Below, in pieces: positions 43,739 through 52,871 of a DNA stretch of 64,000 nucleotides. A program made the position numbers and the translations under genes. The notes under the pieces were generated by a model. It was not told where the DNA came from. It was given only the letters and a program-made list of their open reading frames with translations, and did no database searches. The DNA is from Shewanella sp. Isolate11 (GTDB lineage Bacteria > Pseudomonadota > Gammaproteobacteria > Enterobacterales > Shewanellaceae): assembly GCF_022398315.1 (NCBI RefSeq), contig NZ_JAKEVF010000005.1:107821-171820 (forward strand), given 5' to 3'. The first letter of the stretch is position 1. Every line of letters starts with the position of its first letter.

Positions 43739-44596
43739 TTAGACTTCCATCCGCCCTTTAAGCTTGTTCATAGCGTTCTTTTCAAGCTGCCTAATTCGCT
43801 CGGCAGAGACTTGGTAAGTAGCGGCCAGATCTTGCAATGTCGTTTTCTCTTCGTTCAACCAACGCGCTTGTAAGATGTGTTGGCTACGCTCATCAAGAGT
43901 CTTGATGGCCGCTAACAGACGAGTTTGATTGTCAGATTCGAAATTGTCATTTTCAACCTGCTGCGCCAAATCTGAAGAGTGATCTTCGAGGTAGTGCACA
44001 GGTGAATAATCTTGGTCATCATCGTTATCGCTGGCAAGATCAAATGCAGGATCTTGTGCCGCCATACGTGATTCCATCTCGGTAACATCGGCTTTCGATA
44101 CACCTAGATTTTCAGCAACCATAGTGACTTCTTCATCACTAAACCAGCCAAGACGTTTCTTCGCCTTACGCAGGTTGAAGAACAACTTACGTTGCGCCTT
44201 AGTGGTCGCCACTTTAACGATACGCCAGTTCTTTAATACATATTCATGAATTTCAGCTTTGATCCAATGAACAGCAAATGAGACAAGACGCACGCCCACA
44301 TCAGGATCAAAACGTTTTACCGCTTTCATCAGACCAATATTACCCTCTTGAATAAGGTCAGCCTGTGGCAAGCCATATCCTGAGTAACCTTTGGCGATAT
44401 GAACTACGAAACGAAGATGAGACATAATCAACTGCTTCGCAGCCTGAATGTCACCGGTCTCTTGCAGACGCTTCGCCAGCTCATACTCTTCCTGTGGCTC
44501 CAACATGCTAATGCTGTGCGCAGAATGAATATAAGCCTCTAAGCTACCACTGCTTTGAGGTACCATGAGTGCCATTGATTGCGTTTGATTTGTCAT
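43739..44596 (-). CDS. rpoH: Heat-shock sigma factor RpoH (sigma-32)
   Basis: 285 residues. Sigma-70 regions are complete: region 2 with [56 protein letters not shown] (about 61-115), the RpoH box [10 protein letters not shown] (about 132-141) that distinguishes sigma-32, and region 4 with [26 protein letters not shown]. It directs transcription of heat-shock genes. It follows ftsX on the same strand after a 225-base gap that contains a sigma-70 promoter, a setting shared with E. coli. Translational control by mRNA folding is known in E. coli, but I could not verify the fold here. Confidence 0.97.
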   Translation of the reverse strand: MTNQTQSMALMVPQSSGSLEAYIHSAHSISMLEPQEEYELAKRLQETGDIQAAKQLIMSHLRFVVHIAKGYSGYGLPQADLIQEGNIGLMKAVKRFDPDVGVRLVSFAVHWIKAEIHEYVLKNWRIVKVATTKAQRKLFFNLRKAKKRLGWFSDEEVTMVAENLGVSKADVTEMESRMAAQDPAFDLASDNDDDQDYSPVHYLEDHSSDLAQQVENDNFESDNQTRLLAAIKTLDERSQHILQARWLNEEKTTLQDLAATYQVSAERIRQLEKNAMNKLKGRMEV

Positions 44597-44708
44597 TAAC
44601 GCTCCTACTTCTTATCTTGCAAAAAATTTAACGCTTAACGGTCTTGGACCGAGCTGCCTTGTCACTTTATTCAATGAATAGCAGTTTTACACAAGGATAG
44701 GCTGATGA

Positions 44709-44737
44709 ACTATCAACGATCTCACAGGCTATGTCAA
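44709..44737 (-). promoter_or_regulatory. Sigma-70 promoter candidate of rpoH
   Basis: On the minus strand TTGACA (44732-44737), 17-bp spacer, GATAGT (44709-44714). The predicted start lies about 105 bases before the rpoH ATG, leaving a long 5' leader. Confidence 0.6.
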
Positions 44738-44821
44738 CAACCTATCTACGACCGCTGTTTTTTCACCCAATCTATAGACCACACGGGAGTCAATTAGTTC
44801 ATAAATCCTACGCCAAACAGC

Positions 44822-45787
44822 CTATGAAGGCTCGATGGCTCTAAGGTGTTGACGTACCGAAAGATAGGAGCCTAACCAACCTAAAAATGAGGCTAACAGC
44901 ATCAATTCGGCAAGCTCGACTAAGGTGAGTGACTGCATCTCAAGATCGCTGCCATAGAGCCCTAACAGCTCGGCTAAAGCCCCATCGAGATACCACACCA
45001 GCACATTGATGATCAGCCAAGCTAACACGCCACCAATCACCCCAAACCAGATCCCGGTATACAGGAAGGGGCGCTGGATAAAGCTTTCTGTAGCGCCGAC
45101 TAACTTCATCACTTCAATTTCGGTGCGACGATTCATAATCGCTAAGCGTATGGTATTGCCAATCACTAATACCACGGCTAATACCAACAGCAAAGCGATG
45201 GCTAACACGGTTCGCTCTAGCAGCTTAACCACAGCTTGCAGGCGCTCAAGCCACTCTATATCTAAGCGGCCAAAGCTGACTTCGGGCTCCAACTCAAGTT
45301 TCTTTAACAGCTCCCGGGCTCCATTTGGACTGGCATATTTAAGGCTAGGCGTCACGGTAATCACCGCTGGCAGCGGGTTATCATCCAGATAATCCAAAGC
45401 CTCGCCAAAACCTGAGAGCTTCTGAAACTCTGCCAGTGCCTGATCGCGATTGATATAACTAACCGCGCTGACCTCAGGATAGGCGCTCACACGGGTTAAC
45501 AAGCTCTGTATCGTACGCTCGCTGCGATCCTTATCGATAAACAGTGAGATTTCGGCGGCGTTGTTCCATGACTGGGTAATGGTCTCGGCATTTTTAACTA
45601 ACACTTGTAGCGCGGCAGGCAAGCTCAAACTCACCCCTAATACCGCCATGGTCATCACAGATGAAATAGGATTGCGCCATAATTCGCCCATGCTGCCCAT
45701 CGCATGTTGGATATGACGAATAAAAAACATCACAATACGGCCGGTAAAGGGTAATTTGCTGCGGACTAATTGAGGTTGTTGACTCAT
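44822..45787 (-). CDS. ftsX: Cell-division protein FtsX
   Basis: 321 residues with the FtsX fold: a cytoplasmic N-terminus, helix 1 (about 45-65), a periplasmic domain (about 75-180), then three helices near 195-215, 245-270 and 290-310. ISSVMTMAVLGVSLSLPAALQVLVKN, EVMKLVGATESFIQRPF and RAIEPS at the end are typical. With FtsE it forms a membrane complex that activates septal peptidoglycan hydrolases. It begins 14 bases after the ftsE stop. The order ftsY-ftsE-ftsX-rpoH is the classic gammaproteobacterial one. Confidence 0.95.
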   Translation of the reverse strand: MSQQPQLVRSKLPFTGRIVMFFIRHIQHAMGSMGELWRNPISSVMTMAVLGVSLSLPAALQVLVKNAETITQSWNNAAEISLFIDKDRSERTIQSLLTRVSAYPEVSAVSYINRDQALAEFQKLSGFGEALDYLDDNPLPAVITVTPSLKYASPNGARELLKKLELEPEVSFGRLDIEWLERLQAVVKLLERTVLAIALLLVLAVVLVIGNTIRLAIMNRRTEIEVMKLVGATESFIQRPFLYTGIWFGVIGGVLAWLIINVLVWYLDGALAELLGLYGSDLEMQSLTLVELAELMLLASFLGWLGSYLSVRQHLRAIEPS

Positions 45788-45801
45788 GGTATCTTCCTCA
45801 A

Positions 45802-46491
45802 TTATTGGCTAAATACAGGCGCTGTCGATAGCTCATTACCACCGAGCACCCGACCTTGCTTCAATGTTAACGTACGATACTTCATTCGCGCGATAAGACC
45901 TAAATCATGGGTCGCAATCAATACCGTGGTGCCCGAATCATTAAAGGTTTCAAACAGGCGCAAGATATCCATCGACAATTTAGGATCTAAGTTACCCGTT
46001 GGTTCATCGGCCAACAGTAAAGGAGGTTTATTCACAATGGCTCTGGCGATGCCGACTCGCTGCTGCTCACCACCAGATAACATGATGGGATAATGACGTT
46101 CTTTACCGTACAAACCCACCATATCGAGTGCCGCGAGCACACGCTTTTTAATCTCATGCAATGAAAAACCTTCGATAACCAAAGGCAAGGCGATGTTGTC
46201 AAACACACTGCGGTCCATCAATAGATGGTGATTTTGAAAAATCATGCCGATATCTCGGCGCAAAAAAGGCACGTCTTTAGCACGAATATTGGCAATATCA
46301 TGGCCGTTGATCGACACTCGACCAGCGTTGGCACGTTCAATCACAGTGATCAGTTTGAGCAAGGTACTCTTACCCGCACCAGAATGGCCGGTTAGAAATG
46401 CCATTTCTCCACGTTGTAGATGAAAACTGACGTCCGTCAGCGCCTTCTGGCCACCGGGATAAATTTTACTGACTTGCTCAAATCGAATCAT
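45802..46491 (-). CDS. ftsE: Cell-division ATP-binding protein FtsE
   Basis: 229 residues, an ABC ATPase. Walker A GHSGAGKSTLLKLI (about 36-49), the FtsE-type Q-loop (GMIFQNHHLL), the signature MLSGGEQQRVGIARAI (about 138-153), Walker B PPLLLADEPTGNLD and the H-loop IATHD. It pairs with FtsX at the division site. It lies 83 bases after ftsY on the same strand, so ftsYEX is probably one operon. The protein is slightly longer than E. coli FtsE (222), with a short C-terminal extension. Confidence 0.96.
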   Translation of the reverse strand: MIRFEQVSKIYPGGQKALTDVSFHLQRGEMAFLTGHSGAGKSTLLKLITVIERANAGRVSINGHDIANIRAKDVPFLRRDIGMIFQNHHLLMDRSVFDNIALPLVIEGFSLHEIKKRVLAALDMVGLYGKERHYPIMLSGGEQQRVGIARAIVNKPPLLLADEPTGNLDPKLSMDILRLFETFNDSGTTVLIATHDLGLIARMKYRTLTLKQGRVLGGNELSTAPVFSQ

Positions 46492-46574
46492 AAATGCCCT
46501 AGCTTAATTATTAGAATCGTTTGCCAGCCTATGAAAAGTGTTATGCAGGCCAACAGCTTGACCTGCTAGTCTGA

Positions 46575-48116
46575 TTACTGCTCTTCACCTTCATGACTAA
46601 ATAGTGCGTCGATAAACTCTTTGGCCTCAAACGGACGCAGATCATCAATCTGCTCACCAACGCCAATATGACGAATAGGAATACCAAACTTATCAGCAAT
46701 CGCAAAGATAACGCCACCTTTTGCTGTGCCATCGAGCTTGCTAATGGTGATCCCGGTAACGCCTACCGCCTCTTTGAATAGTTGAGCTTGGCTGACAGCG
46801 TTTTGGCCAGTGCTTGCATCTAAGGTCAACATGACCTCATGAGGCGCGGTCTCATCCTGTTTTTTCATCACCCGAACGACTTTCTTCAATTCATCCATCA
46901 AATGGGCTTTGTTCTGCAGACGACCGGCAGTATCGGCAATCAATACATCAATTTTGCGCGCTCGTGCCGCTTGCAGGGCATCAAACAGTACCGAGGCACT
47001 ATCGGCGCCAGTATGTTGGGCAACTACAGGAATATCATTGCGCTGACCCCAAACTTGTAATTGCTCTACCGCCGCGGCACGGAAGGTATCACCCGCCGCC
47101 AACATCACAGATTTACCCTGCTTCTGATATTGCTTGGCTAACTTACCTATGGTGGTGGTTTTACCAACACCATTCACGCCCACCATCAAGATCACGAAAG
47201 GGCCATCGGCATTTTCAGGTACTAATGGAATACTGACCGGCTCAAGGGTCTTTTGCATCTCTTCACGCAACAGCTCATAGAGCGCTTCACCATCTTTAAG
47301 CTGCCTACGGCTCGCCTGCTCGGTTAAACTACCTATCAATTTAGTGGTAGTTTCGACACCAACATCGGCAATTAATAACTGCTCTTCTAGCTCTTCGAAT
47401 AGATCATCATCGATCTTCTTGCCCTTAAACAGACCGACAAAACCGCTACCGATATTTTCGCTGGTGCGCTTTAAGCCACGCTTCAAACGTGCAAAGAAGC
47501 CTTCCTTCGTTGGCTTAGCCTGTGGCTCAGGCTGCTCTTGCTCAGCTTGTTCAGTAGCCAGACGTTCCTGCTCGGCTTGCTCCGCAGCCAGACGTTCCTG
47601 CTCGGCTTGCTCCGCAGCCAAACGCTCTTGCTCGGCTTGCTCTGCTGCCAAACGCTCTTGCTCGGCTTGCTCTGCTGCCAAACGTTCCTGCTCGGCTTGC
47701 TCCGCTGCCAAACGCTCTTGTTCGGCTTGCTTTGCTGCCAGACGTTTCTGCTCGGCTTGCTCTGCTGCCAGACGCTCTTGCTCGGCTTGCTCTGCTGCCA
47801 AACGCTCCTGCTCAGCTTGCTCCGCTGCCAAACGCTCTTGCTCAGCTTGCTCTGCAGCCAGACGTTCCTGCTCGGCTTGCTCTGCAGCCAAACGTTCCTG
47901 CTCTACTTGCTCTGCAGCCAGACGCTCTTGTTCGGCTTGCTCCGCTGCCAAACGCTCCTGCTCAGCTTGCTCCGCTGCCAGACGTTCTTGTTCTGCCTGC
48001 TCGGCTTGCTCCGCCTGAGGCTGCTCAGTTAGAGATGCATCTTCTACTTCTGGTTGCTCGACATCCTGTTTAGGAGCCTCTTTACGGAACCAAGAAAAAA
48101 AACCTTTTTTTGCCAT
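46575..48116 (-). CDS. ftsY: Signal-recognition-particle receptor FtsY with long decapeptide-repeat domain
   Basis: 513 residues. Residues 1-43 hold the membrane-targeting start (MAKKGFFSWFRKEAPKQ); 44-193 are 15 copies of the decapeptide ERLAAEQAEQ; the N domain begins near 215 and the G domain near 300 with GVNGVGKTTTIGKLA (G1), DTFRAAAVEQL, DTAGRLQNK and TKLDGTAKGG, ending in the family motif IGVGEQIDDLRPF. FtsY binds the SRP-ribosome complex at the inner membrane and hydrolyses GTP. The acidic A domain is variable in all bacteria, but this regular repeat is unusual. Divergent from rsmD. Confidence 0.97.
   Translation of the reverse strand: MAKKGFFSWFRKEAPKQDVEQPEVEDASLTEQPQAEQAEQAEQERLAAEQAEQERLAAEQAEQERLAAEQVEQERLAAEQAEQERLAAEQAEQERLAAEQAEQERLAAEQAEQERLAAEQAEQKRLAAKQAEQERLAAEQAEQERLAAEQAEQERLAAEQAEQERLAAEQAEQERLAAEQAEQERLATEQAEQEQPEPQAKPTKEGFFARLKRGLKRTSENIGSGFVGLFKGKKIDDDLFEELEEQLLIADVGVETTTKLIGSLTEQASRRQLKDGEALYELLREEMQKTLEPVSIPLVPENADGPFVILMVGVNGVGKTTTIGKLAKQYQKQGKSVMLAAGDTFRAAAVEQLQVWGQRNDIPVVAQHTGADSASVLFDALQAARARKIDVLIADTAGRLQNKAHLMDELKKVVRVMKKQDETAPHEVMLTLDASTGQNAVSQAQLFKEAVGVTGITISKLDGTAKGGVIFAIADKFGIPIRHIGVGEQIDDLRPFEAKEFIDALFSHEGEEQ
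47538..47987. repeat. 30-bp tandem repeat inside ftsY, about 15 copies
   Basis: Each unit encodes ERLAAEQAEQ. DNA copies differ mainly at third codon positions (for example CTGCTGCC / CCGCAGCC / CTGCAGCC variants), with few amino-acid changes (one Val, two Lys, one Thr). The repeat length is a multiple of three, so open frames up to 224 codons arise on the opposite strand; those are artefacts. Confidence 0.95.
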
Positions 48117-48364
48117 GTGAAATACCAGTACTCGACTAACTGATTTAAAGTTCGCTTGAAGTCAATTTGTTCTCGTCATTATAACCAGATAGCCTGCTCA
48201 AATATGCAGGTAAAACAGCCATTTTTTCGCGAAATCAAACATCGAAGCACCCTTTTTTGATGCTTTGGGTTAAAATAGTCACTTCAATTTAGCGCAACAG
48301 TCTATCACTTTCTCAAGTCAGACCAAATTAGTGCTAAATTTATCCAGCAATATACAGGTATAAG

Positions 48365-48946
48365 ATGGCTAAAAATCGTCCAGCAAGCGGGCAAGTAAGA
48401 ATTATTGCCGGGCAATGGCGCTCCAGACGCTTACCGATTCACGATCTTGAAGGTCTGCGCCCCACGACAGATAGAGTAAGAGAAACCCTATTTAATTGGC
48501 TGGCGGGCGACTTGGCAGGAGCAAGAGTGCTCGACTGTTTTGGTGGTAGTGGTGCTCTAGCGTTAGAAGCCTTATCTCGTTATGCCCGTTACGCTAAAGT
48601 CTTCGAACTGCAAACCAGCGCCGCGAAACAACTGCAACAGAATCTTGTCACTCTTAAATGTGATTGTGCCGATGTGATACAAGGCGATAGCTTAACCTTA
48701 TTGGCACAGGCACCTGAGCAAGGATTCGATGTGGTCTTTATCGATCCTCCATTTCGCAAAGGGCTGGCCGAGCAAAGCATCAGATTATTAAGCCAGCAAC
48801 ATTGGCTCAACGATAATGCACAAATCTACGTAGAGACCGAAAGCGAATTAGCTCAAATAGAGGTACCAAGCGATTGGGTACAGCTAAAAGAGAAAAAGGC
48901 CGGTCAGGTGATCTACCGTCTATACCAATATCAACCTCAGCAGTAA
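48365..48946 (+). CDS. rsmD: 16S rRNA (guanine966-N2)-methyltransferase RsmD
   Basis: 193 residues. RIIAGQWRSRRLPI (about 12-25) and RPTTDRVRETLFNWL are the N-terminal RNA-binding signature; LDCFGGSGALALEAL binds S-adenosylmethionine (about 58-72); the catalytic motif is FIDPPF (about 128-133, DPPF). It methylates G966 of 16S rRNA. It is divergent from ftsY, as in E. coli, and followed after 15 bases by the DUF1145 gene on the same strand. Confidence 0.95.
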   Translation: MAKNRPASGQVRIIAGQWRSRRLPIHDLEGLRPTTDRVRETLFNWLAGDLAGARVLDCFGGSGALALEALSRYARYAKVFELQTSAAKQLQQNLVTLKCDCADVIQGDSLTLLAQAPEQGFDVVFIDPPFRKGLAEQSIRLLSQQHWLNDNAQIYVETESELAQIEVPSDWVQLKEKKAGQVIYRLYQYQPQQ

Positions 48947-48961
48947 GGCCATAGGTTCACC

Positions 48962-49243
48962 ATGAAAATCTTTATTCTCGGCGGCAAAGTCGTCACCTTA
49001 TTCGCTTGGATTGTGATGATTTATAACCTCTTTATGCCAATTGAAGGCAATATTGGCATCCTGCTAAATATGCTTTTTGCGGTGACGCTATTGATGCATT
49101 GCGTGCAGGTATTAATATTTCACACCTTGTTTAAATCATTAATGACGATCCGTAAAACCGACTACCTATCTGTGCTACTGTTTGGTGTTTTTAGCCTGTT
49201 AGCCTATCGGCAGCAGATCCTCGCTAACGGTAAATCAGCATAG
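48962..49243 (+). CDS. DUF1145 family membrane protein (YhhL-like)
   Basis: 93 residues with three hydrophobic segments (about 5-25, 30-55, 65-85); a small inner-membrane protein. The family DUF1145 (E. coli YhhL) regularly follows rsmD, as here, with a 15-base gap. Function unknown. Start at ATGAAAATC with weak AGGTTCACC upstream. A strong terminator follows, shared with the convergent gsp operon. Confidence 0.85.
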   Translation: MKIFILGGKVVTLFAWIVMIYNLFMPIEGNIGILLNMLFAVTLLMHCVQVLIFHTLFKSLMTIRKTDYLSVLLFGVFSLLAYRQQILANGKSA

Positions 49244-49274
49244 ATAAGCCTGCAGTGATAGATAAGCCAGCAGT

Positions 49275-49302
49275 AAAAAAGCACCTTTAAAGGTGCTTTT
49301 TA
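49275..49302. terminator. Terminator between the DUF1145 gene and the gsp operon
   Basis: AAAAAAGCACCTTTAAAGGTGCTTTTTATT: a perfect stem with A and T tracts on both sides, so it can end both transcripts. Confidence 0.92.
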
Positions 49303-49336
49303 TTATCAATGAATCAAATAGGTTAAGAGTATCAAA

Positions 49337-50098
49337 CTAGAGACCCGGCACCTGACCTTGGTAAGTAATAGGGTAATAGCCTTGGCTGTCTTTTTTACCT
49401 AAGAAGCCCAATGCTTGTTTAAGATCTTTCGGCTGTGCATCGGTCTCTTTAATTTTTGCGCTGACTTGAAACAGCTTATCGGCTTTCAGTAATGCATTAC
49501 CGTCTAAACCAAGTGCATTCATATTCTCATTGGTCGCCACTTTAATGTTGCCATCTTCACAGCTTAATCCCACTTCGATGTTGCCCAGCGGATATTGGCC
49601 AAACTGGTTGTTGACTTGTAGCTGCTGCGCGAATAACTTGCCGTTGAGTTGCTCACACCAAGGCTGACCTTGATCGAACTGCTGCACAATCAAACTAAAG
49701 TGACCTTCAACATTAGTTCTAAAGGGTAAACGTGCGGAGCCAAGAATAAACTCGCTTGGCGCATCAAAACGTAATTGCTCAACATTGATGCTGGAAAGTG
49801 ACAAGGATACCGAGCCTTTGCCATTCACCACATTGGCACGATTACCGATCACTAGATCCAAATTGGCTTTGCCTAGAAATAATCCCCAAGGACTCAGCTG
49901 CCAATGCACTCGCTCTAACTGACGCGGCCCGATAGCAATCAGTTCGGCATTACCCGACCACAGTGTTCCTGAAACACCCGAAACCTTAATATTATTAGGT
50001 AACGGCGCTAGGCTCACCGCCACGCTAGCCGGAAATAATACGATTAGAAACAGTAAATAAACGGCGACACCAATAATGATTTTTTTCACTAAACTCAC
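49337..50098 (-). CDS. gspN: Type II secretion protein GspN
   Basis: 253 residues. An N-terminal transmembrane helix (about 5-25) and a periplasmic beta-rich domain typical of GspN (SGTLWSGNAELIAIGPRQLERVHWQLSPWGLFLGKANLDLVIG, about 43-85). GspN is an accessory component, not essential in all systems, with a suggested link to the outer-membrane part. It is the last gene of the twelve-gene operon and begins 21 bases after gspM. Confidence 0.88.
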   Translation of the reverse strand: MSLVKKIIIGVAVYLLFLIVLFPASVAVSLAPLPNNIKVSGVSGTLWSGNAELIAIGPRQLERVHWQLSPWGLFLGKANLDLVIGNRANVVNGKGSVSLSLSSINVEQLRFDAPSEFILGSARLPFRTNVEGHFSLIVQQFDQGQPWCEQLNGKLFAQQLQVNNQFGQYPLGNIEVGLSCEDGNIKVATNENMNALGLDGNALLKADKLFQVSAKIKETDAQPKDLKQALGFLGKKDSQGYYPITYQGQVPGL

Positions 50099-50119
50099 AA
50101 CTACACCTTAAGCCATTAA

Positions 50120-50596
50120 TTACTGTGATAATTGAATTCGACGTACTTTAACAAAACCTGGGGTGTCCGATTGTGCTAAGTCGATACTGTCTAACGACAG
50201 CCCTTTTTGCTGTACCAGATCACTTAAATACCCTAGTAACGAGTCGAAGGGAACTTCATCCATCCACACTTGCAGTTTATTGCCTTGTGGCTGCATACGC
50301 GTGATCTCAAGACCAAAGCTTTTTGCACCTTGAGTCGCTGCCGTGCTCAAACTCCCCGAAAATGCCTTCGCGCCGCCACTTTGTTTCAGTCCAACAATTT
50401 TATTTGCCGTTTGCTTAACGTAGTTGAGGGTATTTTGTTGTGACTGCAATGAACGCTCTGCATCCGCCTCGGTGTTACTGATCGGCGTCCAGATCCCCCA
50501 ATAGAAGATACCAACCACCAGCATAACACCACAGGCTGCAACTAACTGTTGTTCACGCAGAATTAACCCATTCCACCAAGTTTTAATGTTGTCCAT
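50120..50596 (-). CDS. gspM: Type II secretion protein GspM
   Basis: 158 residues. A short cytoplasmic start (MDNIKTWWNGLILREQQLV), one transmembrane helix (about 18-36) and a periplasmic ferredoxin-like domain. GspM forms the inner-membrane platform with GspL, GspC and GspF. It begins one base after the gspL stop, so the two are co-translated. It is the usual length. Confidence 0.9.
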   Translation of the reverse strand: MDNIKTWWNGLILREQQLVAACGVMLVVGIFYWGIWTPISNTEADAERSLQSQQNTLNYVKQTANKIVGLKQSGGAKAFSGSLSTAATQGAKSFGLEITRMQPQGNKLQVWMDEVPFDSLLGYLSDLVQQKGLSLDSIDLAQSDTPGFVKVRRIQLSQ

Positions 50597-50597
50597 C

Positions 50598-51803
50598 TTA
50601 CTTGCTCCTCAGGGTTAAGGTACTAGTAACCTGATCTTCACCGCTATTCATCGCACCTGCATCCACGTCGAATCGATCTGAAATTAGCTGAGTAAACTGC
50701 TCGATTTGCGCATAACTCTTCGCCGTGATCTGCATCCGTAATTCGTTGCGGGTACCTTCAAAACGTAAGCTAGTGGGTTTTAAATCCGGTACCTTAATAA
50801 AGGCATCTTTCAAATCATCCAACATAGTGAAGAAAGCCGCACCACCACCTGAGCCTTGAAGGCTACGTAAGGTACTGTCCATTTGCGAGCGAACATTAAC
50901 GACCCTTGAGCTACCAACAACCTGTTTAAAAATCGCCGCACTCTGCTGCTGTAGTTGTTCGCTCTGACTGTTCATTTGATGAATGTTAAGTCCTTTATTC
51001 ACCAAGGCTAATACCAATGCCACTAAGAGCACTATCGCGCTGTTGCGCCACAACATCAGGTGTTTGCCATACTCGCGCTTCGGCGTATAGATACCCGATA
51101 ATAGATTCAGCGGCGCATTCAAAATGCCTTTGGCCAGCACCAGCATAGGCAGATCTAATGGCTGCTGCTTCACTTCAACGCCATCGATATCCAACTCGCT
51201 GTAGCTTGCTAACGTTGTAGGCTCAGATTGCTCGGCATTAGCTAACTTAGGTAAAGCCGCTGCAAACCAAGTCGCATCTAAACTGACACCTGCACCATTA
51301 CTGGTACGCAATAAATAGTCCTGGCCAAACTTCATCGCCGCCCACTGACAATCTTGTAGTGGCAGCGCCAAGCAATCAGGTACAATTTGACGAGCGCGAA
51401 TACCAGCCTCGGTTAACCATTCTAACCAGCTCTGCATCTGCTCATGTGCTACCACAGCAACACTCAATGATTCACCATCACGCGGACCGGTAACGAAATG
51501 CAGTTCATCTACATTTTCGGCAAGATTCTCTTCAAGCATAAAAGGCAGCGCTTTAACCGCCTGACGTTGACCCTTTTCAGGTAACGCAACCGAGGTCAGC
51601 GTAATCGCCGATGCCGGCACTAAGATATCAACCGGACGGTTACCCGCACGCTCAGTCAGTGTCGACAAAGCGTTAGCATCCGCGAGTTCACCCGAGGCGA
51701 TGATCTCTTGCTCTTGCTCAGACCAAACCAGCCACGAACAGCTTTGATCTATGCTTCTTCCTAAACGGATAAATAATCGTTCACTCAATGTCTTTCTCCA
51801 CAA
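50598..51803 (-). CDS. gspL: Type II secretion protein GspL
   Basis: 401 residues. The N-terminal actin-like cytoplasmic domain (about 1-245; VDILVPASAITLTSVALPEKGQRQAVKALPFMLEE is typical) binds the ATPase GspE. A transmembrane helix (about 255-272) and a periplasmic ferredoxin-like domain follow. It recruits GspE to the membrane. There are 69 bases between gspK and gspL, the second largest gap in the operon after gspF-gspG (71 bases), so an internal promoter is possible there; I see no clear one. Confidence 0.92.
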   Translation of the reverse strand: MWRKTLSERLFIRLGRSIDQSCSWLVWSEQEQEIIASGELADANALSTLTERAGNRPVDILVPASAITLTSVALPEKGQRQAVKALPFMLEENLAENVDELHFVTGPRDGESLSVAVVAHEQMQSWLEWLTEAGIRARQIVPDCLALPLQDCQWAAMKFGQDYLLRTSNGAGVSLDATWFAAALPKLANAEQSEPTTLASYSELDIDGVEVKQQPLDLPMLVLAKGILNAPLNLLSGIYTPKREYGKHLMLWRNSAIVLLVALVLALVNKGLNIHQMNSQSEQLQQQSAAIFKQVVGSSRVVNVRSQMDSTLRSLQGSGGGAAFFTMLDDLKDAFIKVPDLKPTSLRFEGTRNELRMQITAKSYAQIEQFTQLISDRFDVDAGAMNSGEDQVTSTLTLRSK

Positions 51804-51872
51804 GTCTTATCAAGTCTGGCTCGAGCAACTTGTTTATTCTACTTAGCCTGTCATTCTCTCTGACTAGGCTGA

Positions 51873-52871
51873 TTATTTCTGCCCGCCATATTGGCGCGTC
51901 AAGACTTCTAATTTGGTTTTACCCGCTACACGCAACACGCTTTCTAAACGAAACGTTGCGCTATCCACTTTGGCGCCCGCCTCGAGTAAAAAATAACTAC
52001 TCTTAAGGCTAAAACTTGAGGCTAAGTTTTTTTCACTTTTAAGCCCCGTGATCGAGTTATTAGCCCAAAAATCATCAATTGAGTCATAACCATCTGCAGG
52101 CCTCTGATTAATAATGTTCTCGGCTTCACCAACGCTGATCTTATTATCAAACATTCCGGCCAGCAGTGCGGCATGTTCAACCTCTAGCGTATTAACATTC
52201 AATACCTGTCGGTCATAACCCGGTATCGCACACACATAAGGCGCTATCTTTTGATAAATATCCTGACTAAACCCTAACACCGCACGTAACTCACTACGGT
52301 GATTCATCAGGGTATTTGCCGCTCGGTATGGCACACTTCGAGACTCATAATCCGCATCTTCGGCGCCATACGTACTCGCCACGCTATCTTCATCAATATA
52401 ATCTTTTAGGGTATGGGTCAGCCGCTCGGCGGAAAAGTCATCCATCCCCAAGGCCACTAACAGGCCTTTAAATTGTGTGGCAGGCAAAGGCAGCTTTGGC
52501 TGACCATTTTCCACTTCTGTGGTTTTCATCGACAGCGCATTGATATTAAAACAAGACTGCATATCGCTGATCTTACCTGCAATTTCACCCAATTCTGTAG
52601 GAAACACCACATTGGCCTGAGCCCAATATTGTTGTAGATGGATCTTGCCATCGTCAGCATCTTTTAAATCTTGCTCTAATACTTTCTTCGCCAGCTCTTC
52701 GGCAGACAGCGCATACCAATAAGCCTGATCATACTGCGCCATATTAATAGTACGACGCACCGAAATCTGATTACGGCCATTGATATTAGTGGCAATAATG
52801 GCAATCATCGCCACAATCAACAGTACGACAATTAGCGCGACTCCACGCTGTTTTCTCGGGAGATTAACCAT
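51873..52871 (-). CDS. gspK: Minor pseudopilin GspK
   Basis: 332 residues from the ATG at 52869-52871; a longer frame to 52991 would run inside gspJ. The prepilin leader is MVNLPRKQRG followed by VALIVVLLIVAMI: the Glu5 found in other pilins is absent, a hallmark of GspK, which caps the pseudopilus tip. The big alpha domain (about 90-300) follows, with the ending RQYGGQK. It overlaps gspJ by eight bases. The leader is processed by prepilin peptidase PilD, which is not encoded here. Confidence 0.92.
   Translation of the reverse strand: MVNLPRKQRGVALIVVLLIVAMIAIIATNINGRNQISVRRTINMAQYDQAYWYALSAEELAKKVLEQDLKDADDGKIHLQQYWAQANVVFPTELGEIAGKISDMQSCFNINALSMKTTEVENGQPKLPLPATQFKGLLVALGMDDFSAERLTHTLKDYIDEDSVASTYGAEDADYESRSVPYRAANTLMNHRSELRAVLGFSQDIYQKIAPYVCAIPGYDRQVLNVNTLEVEHAALLAGMFDNKISVGEAENIINQRPADGYDSIDDFWANNSITGLKSEKNLASSFSLKSSYFLLEAGAKVDSATFRLESVLRVAGKTKLEVLTRQYGGQK

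Noticed and set aside
47538..47987. Tandem repeats resembling a CRISPR array
   Set aside because: The units are contiguous with no spacers and are in frame with FtsY codons.
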